Assembly: GCA_019722365.1 (NCBI GenBank)
Contig: JADFUC010001469.1
Span: forward strand, 434,001 to 498,000
Source of the DNA: Lithospermum erythrorhizon
Lineage: Eukaryota > Streptophyta > Magnoliopsida > Boraginales > Boraginaceae
Length of the DNA: 64,000 nt
Reading direction: 5' to 3'
The notes under the pieces were generated by a model, which ran no database searches, was not told the origin of the DNA, and was given only the letters and a program-made list of their open reading frames with translations. Position numbers and translations under genes: made by a program. Below, one piece after another: positions 60,181 through 64,000 of the stretch; positions within the stretch are counted from its first letter, which is position 1, and every line of letters starts with the position of its first letter.

Positions 60181-60960
60181 TTAATATGCTCCACAGAAAA
60201 TGAAAAGGTCATCAGCAAAACTAATATTCACCAAATCAATTTCCTCACACTTTGGATGGTATACTAAGCCACTGTCTCTAATCTGCTCCTTGAACAATCC
60301 TGTGAAATATTCCATGACAATAATGAAGAGGTAGAGAGATAATGGATCACGTTGCCTCAATCCTCTACTGCTTTTGAGAAATACGCCAGAGGCTACCATG
60401 AGCAGGCGAAAACCAAGTTGGAGACCGCGACCCTTAATCCAATTGATGAAGATGAGAGGATAATGTAGAGTTTCCATGACATGCCACAAAAAATCTCAGC
60501 ACATAATATCATATGCCTTCTTGATATCAACCTTCAACACACACCTAGACTTTCCACCAACTTTGTTGTAGCCACACACTAACTCTTACATCAAGAGAAT
60601 GTCATCAACTATTGATCTTCCTGGAACATCTGTTGTTTGTTGCAGGCCTACCACTTCACTGAGAGTCACATTCAATCTATTAGCCAAAATGGTAGTGATG
60701 CACTTGTAAATGGAGTTACAACAAGAAATTGACCTGAAATCACCCATACTTTTTGGACTCTGCACCTTGGGGATGAATGCAATTGTGGTGCTATTGAAGA
60801 ATTTAGGCATATCAGAGGTAGCAAAAAAGGTTTTAACTACTTCAATCACTGTGCTTCTAATTGTTGGCCAAGCATCTTTATAAAATTCAGAAGTAAATTC
60901 ATCTGGACCTGGTGTTTTATCCTTCTTCATACCCTTCATCACTGCTTCTATCTCCTCCAC
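60181..60960 (-). pseudogene. LINE reverse transcriptase domain
   Basis: Readable RT blocks: MKKDKTPGPDEFTSEFYKD, STTIAFIPKV, FRSISCCNSIYKCITTILAN, VPGRSIVDDILL, VDIKKAYDIMC-stop-DFLW, GLRQRDPLSLYLF and SFADDLFIF. The catalytic Asp pair (ADD) is present. A TGA at 60496-60498 replaces the Trp after the first catalytic motif (KAYDxMxW), and further frame changes occur, so no active enzyme is encoded. Confidence 0.85.
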
Positions 60961-61024
60961 ACTAACAGTTTGAGTTAATATACTTTTGTGTTCTTCTGCA
61001 ACATATCTTCTTCAGATTAACATT

Positions 61025-61351
61025 TTACACTATGTTTCTAGTTGGAGCAGTAAACAAATCCTTATAGAAATTGACTACAACCTCCTTCACTCTATCATAA
61101 TCTTTAACCAAGACACCACTATCATCATGGATTTGAGTAATCCTGTTCTTTGCCAGATGCAACCTCATCCTTTTATGAAACAAACTAGTGTTGGCATCAC
61201 CATCCCTATACCACCCCATTTTAGCTTTGCTTTGAAATAGTTGTCTTTCTGCAGAATATAACATATGATACTCCTTAGTGAGTTCATCAGCCTGCAACAA
61301 TAGTGTAGAGTCTAAACAACCATAAAAAATCTTCTCATTCATACTTTCCAA
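61025..61351 (-). pseudogene. LINE linker region between endonuclease and RT
   Basis: QSKAKMGWYRDGDANTSLFH followed by KRMRLHLAKNRITQIHDDSG is the conserved segment just before the RT domain of plant LINEs (K.KW...GD.NT.FFH). Clean in this stretch. Confidence 0.8.
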
Positions 61352-61550
61352 CTCAACTTGCTTTTCTTTAACTCAAGAGCTAATACTTGAGAAATGTTCA
61401 AAGTTCAACTTTCTCAACTCAGCTTTCATACTCTTAAGCATACAATGCAGAATTCTCATGCTATCACATTCAACATTCTCCTCCCATACTCTGCTTATAG
61501 TATCCTGAAAAGATGGATGCTTACTCTAGAATGGTTGATATTTGAAAGGC

Positions 61551-61850
61551 CTAGGTTCCTGAGGAATGTCGAGGCTTCCTTGTGATATTTAAGGAAGCGT
61601 GTGATCGAGAATCTGTAAGGTTGAACATCAACCTCACTATGTGGAAACAAAATGAAACGATATGATTGCACAAAACTCTGTCAAGTACCCCGAGAACACC
61701 TCTATCCTTCCAGTTCCTACACCAGGAAAATTGACTACCAGTGTGAGGGTGTTCAACTAACTCACAATCCTTCACACAACAATTAAACTCATCAATGACC
61801 CTGACCTCGGTACCCGCCTCGCGGACTCGAAGCTTGACTACGATGATCAT
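61551..61850 (-). pseudogene. LINE endonuclease C-terminal fragment
   Basis: FNCCVKDCELVEHPHTGSQF, then SWCRNWKDRGVLGVLDRVLCN, is the end of the apurinic-type endonuclease domain. The catalytic N-terminal part is missing: it would lie across the LTR boundary at 62079. Confidence 0.75.
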
Positions 61851-62078
61851 TTAAAATCTCCACCCACAACCAATGGCATACAACCAACATTTTTGCCTTT
61901 TACTTGTCTCATAGAAACATGTATCCTTATGCCTCTATTATTATTACTACCATATCTGACGAGACAACATAAAATCAGCACAATTCTTCCCTGCTCCATG
62001 TACTTTTTCAATAATATATTGATCCTCCTTAATCAGCATCTCAAAATGTATAGACTAGGGGATCCAACAGATACTTAT

Positions 62079-63340
62079 TGATAAGTGTTTATTATATAGT
62101 ATTCTGAGGGCTTAATTGCATATTAGTTGATGTTATTTTTATCTTAATATGATATAATTTGTACTTGTTTTGGTCTTATTTGAGTTCTAGGCAATTATTG
62201 ATTAAAGTGAAGAAATTTGGCATTTAATTGAGGATGTGAACAGTCCACTAAACATTACATGAGTCATGATCCGAAAAGAATTGATTCGGCCCACTAATAT
62301 TAAGTTGTGGAAATCTATCAAAAGTTAGGGAGTTGGAGTCAAAGAAAGGATAATTTGACACGTGTTTTACTTGAATATTAATTCACACGTGTAGAGCGAT
62401 CAAGTTGAGCTTGTCCTTAGTTTCTAGCCTTTTATGAAGATGATTTTTATTAACGATTTTAATTTGGTTTCACATTTTATTATGAACTAATTTTATTATT
62501 AGTCAGGATCATGATGTAGTTGGATCAGACGATTTGATTTTTTGGAGTTAATTTATGTTCAGTTTCATAATTCTGATTATTGTGCGTAACCACTTTTTAA
62601 TATCCTGATATCAATATTAAATTATTCATATAAGTGATTAATTACTAGAAATAGTATTGTCACTTAGGAATTAATAATCAGAACACATGTTTCATTTACC
62701 ATAGAGATATATGTAATGCCATGTGCAATTTTATAAGCGTGCATTGCTAAGTAATACCCTCATATTTTTAAACTATCATTAGAGATATGGTTAGTTTCTT
62801 AGGGGACTTAATTGGTGTTAGCGGGAAGTAATATATCAATTGTGTAGGAGCAGCTTTTGTTATGAACTAATAAGTAATTACTAAGTGAATTGAGTCACGA
62901 TGATCCGTCGAAATTGTGTCTGACTATATTTCGTATATTAGAAATCAAAACCGTCAACACTGCATTCGATTAGTTAATTGGCTTGGTTCTTAGTGGTGGT
63001 TTAAGTAGGCTGAATAATAAATTTAATCTTTCTTTGTTACTTAATTAAGCTTTAAGAAAAAGAATTCATACCCTTAGATTGAAATTTATGAGGCGTCTTT
63101 CGTACTTTATCATTATATTGCCAACCACGACAGGCCGCGACCGAATACATAAATTTTGTTGTCATATTCTTCAACCTTATCTAGAATAGTGTTATGTACA
63201 AAATTTCAAGTAGGAAACTATGGTATGAGAACTCTATCTACATTACCGGTTCTAAGCTTTATTCTCTACTAGGCGATATAATATCAAAAACTACATCTCA
63301 TACCTAATTTTAATTGTTTATTAGAGACAATGAAGCCCTC
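62079..63340. repeat. Probable solo or partial LTR inside the LINE
   Basis: Starts TGATAAGTGTTTATTATATA and continues with the TTAATTGCATATTAG / TTTGTACTTGTTTTGG text typical of some plant gypsy LTRs (pattern memory, not checked). It interrupts LINE sequence, with ORF2 on one side and ORF1 on the other. The far end is estimated; no CA end or duplication was fixed. Confidence 0.4.
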
Positions 63341-63619
63341 TAACATTCCAAATAATGATTTTTCATGTTAGAGGGGGGATCTTCTTTTCTAGGCACAGTA
63401 CTCTTTCTTTGCTGGAATCAGCTTATATCTTCTCTTTTCGATTACCTCACCACATGTTTGACATTAGGCTACTTACATAGTTCAACACATCTCTTCTCGC
63501 CCGCCTCGGACTTAGCTGATTCTCTCGCTTTCATACGTCGTAGGGTATCAAAATGATTATCCGCTCTGCGCCTCCACTATAGAATTTGAGGCGATACATA
63601 TTCAGTGAGTACCATCCGC

Positions 63620-64000
63620 TCTCACATCCTTTTCGGCTCATCATTCTAGCAGGTTCGAAGCATATTTGAATCTCGTTATGCTTAGCCTCGGCCACTTTTG
63701 GCATCGAACTGCTTTCTACATTCGGTGGGCTTTTACTCCTTGAGGCTTACCTCAAACTTATAGCTCTTAAGATCATGGTCAAAGAACCTTAATGGTACTA
63801 CAGGAGGCATCCATTGAAATTCAATCAAATACTGAAATTTCATCCTTGTTCATTCGTGAGAGGACATACTTAAACTCTTTTCTATTTGCAATTTCAACGT
63901 AAATCCAAGCATATGAAAGCTTCCCTAACGAGTCCGATGTAGCTCCATACGCAAAAGCGGATTTCCCTCCTAACTTCCCGATTCGACTAAACATTTTCAT
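63620..64000 (-). pseudogene. LINE ORF1 (DUF4283/zinc-knuckle type) fragment
   Basis: Minus strand reads KLSYAWIYVEI then, after a frame change, IEFQWMPPVVPLRFFDHDL, matching the ORF1 pattern RLSYARxxVEI...VEYxWxPxxCxxCxxFGH in plant LINEs, with the Cys ligands lost. It runs off the right edge of the window. Confidence 0.6.

Larger units (their letters stand above)
58911..62078 (-). mobile_element. LINE (non-LTR) ORF2, broken, 3'-truncated
   Basis: Minus-strand L1-type LINE ORF2 remains, in order: the end of the endonuclease, reverse transcriptase and a C-terminal zinc-binding region. It is broken by frameshifts and stops, cut at the 3' side by a hAT-like end (58910) and bounded on the 5' side by a probable LTR start (62079). 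ORF1 text reappears at 63.6-64 kb, so the two are probably parts of one LINE split by an insertion. Confidence 0.75.

Noticed and set aside
1..64000. CRISPR arrays, operons, riboswitches, rRNA
   Set aside because: The window is plant nuclear DNA; repeats seen are microsatellites, transposon arrays and a tandem duplication, not spacer arrays.

Overview
This is nuclear DNA from a flowering plant, most likely a eudicot. Supporting evidence: spliced genes of plant-specific families (CBF/DREB1, plant U-box/ARM, CSLC, SAP-type AN1), plant LTR-retrotransposon, LINE and SINE families, and AT-rich intergenic DNA. The order cannot be fixed from this window; some repeat motifs resemble ones I associate with Caryophyllales, but that is only a hint. 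There are no rRNA genes, organellar genes or CRISPR arrays.

Layout. 1-6.6 kb: the 3' part of a Copia-like element with a degenerate gag, no recognisable pol and a 3' LTR. 7.67-8.39 kb (-): an intact CBF/DREB1 cold-response transcription factor. 8.4-15.3 kb: intergenic DNA with a diverged tandem repeat. About 15.3-25.0 kb: a decayed Ty3/gypsy element on the minus strand, with diverged LTRs, an oppositely oriented, probably spliced ORF between integrase and 3' LTR, and a ~94-bp tandem array; this matches the Tat lineage. 26.7-28.3 kb (+): a MATE transporter whose frame is broken several times in one 260-bp patch. 32.9-38.0 kb (-): a seven-exon BIG BROTHER-type RING E3 ligase whose last exon, 39 nt, lies 3.6 kb beyond the sixth. 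39.0-39.9 kb (-): a two-AN1-domain stress-associated protein. 40.63-45.55 kb (-): a Copia element with both LTRs, a primer-binding site and a 5-bp target-site duplication, but decayed coding. 48.1-49.6 kb (+): a two-exon U-box/ARM E3 ligase. 51.8-54.7 kb (-): a four-exon CSLC xyloglucan backbone synthase with a SINE fragment in intron 1. 54.7-58.9 kb: intergenic DNA with hAT-like ends. 58.9-64 kb (-): a broken LINE, split by a probable LTR.

The host genes do not form a pathway or operon. Three are plausibly stress or growth regulators (CBF, SAP, BIG BROTHER-like), one is a ubiquitin ligase, one a transporter and one a cell-wall synthase; each should have its own promoter. Exon boundaries were read by hand from GT/AG sites and frame continuity. 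Transposon outer limits are approximate unless a TG...CA end or duplication is given.

The most interesting items are the Tat-like element with its antisense ORF and satellite-like array, the distant 39-nt terminal exon completing the RING gene, the replacement of a zinc-binding His by Asp in that RING, and the clustered frame breaks in the MATE gene.
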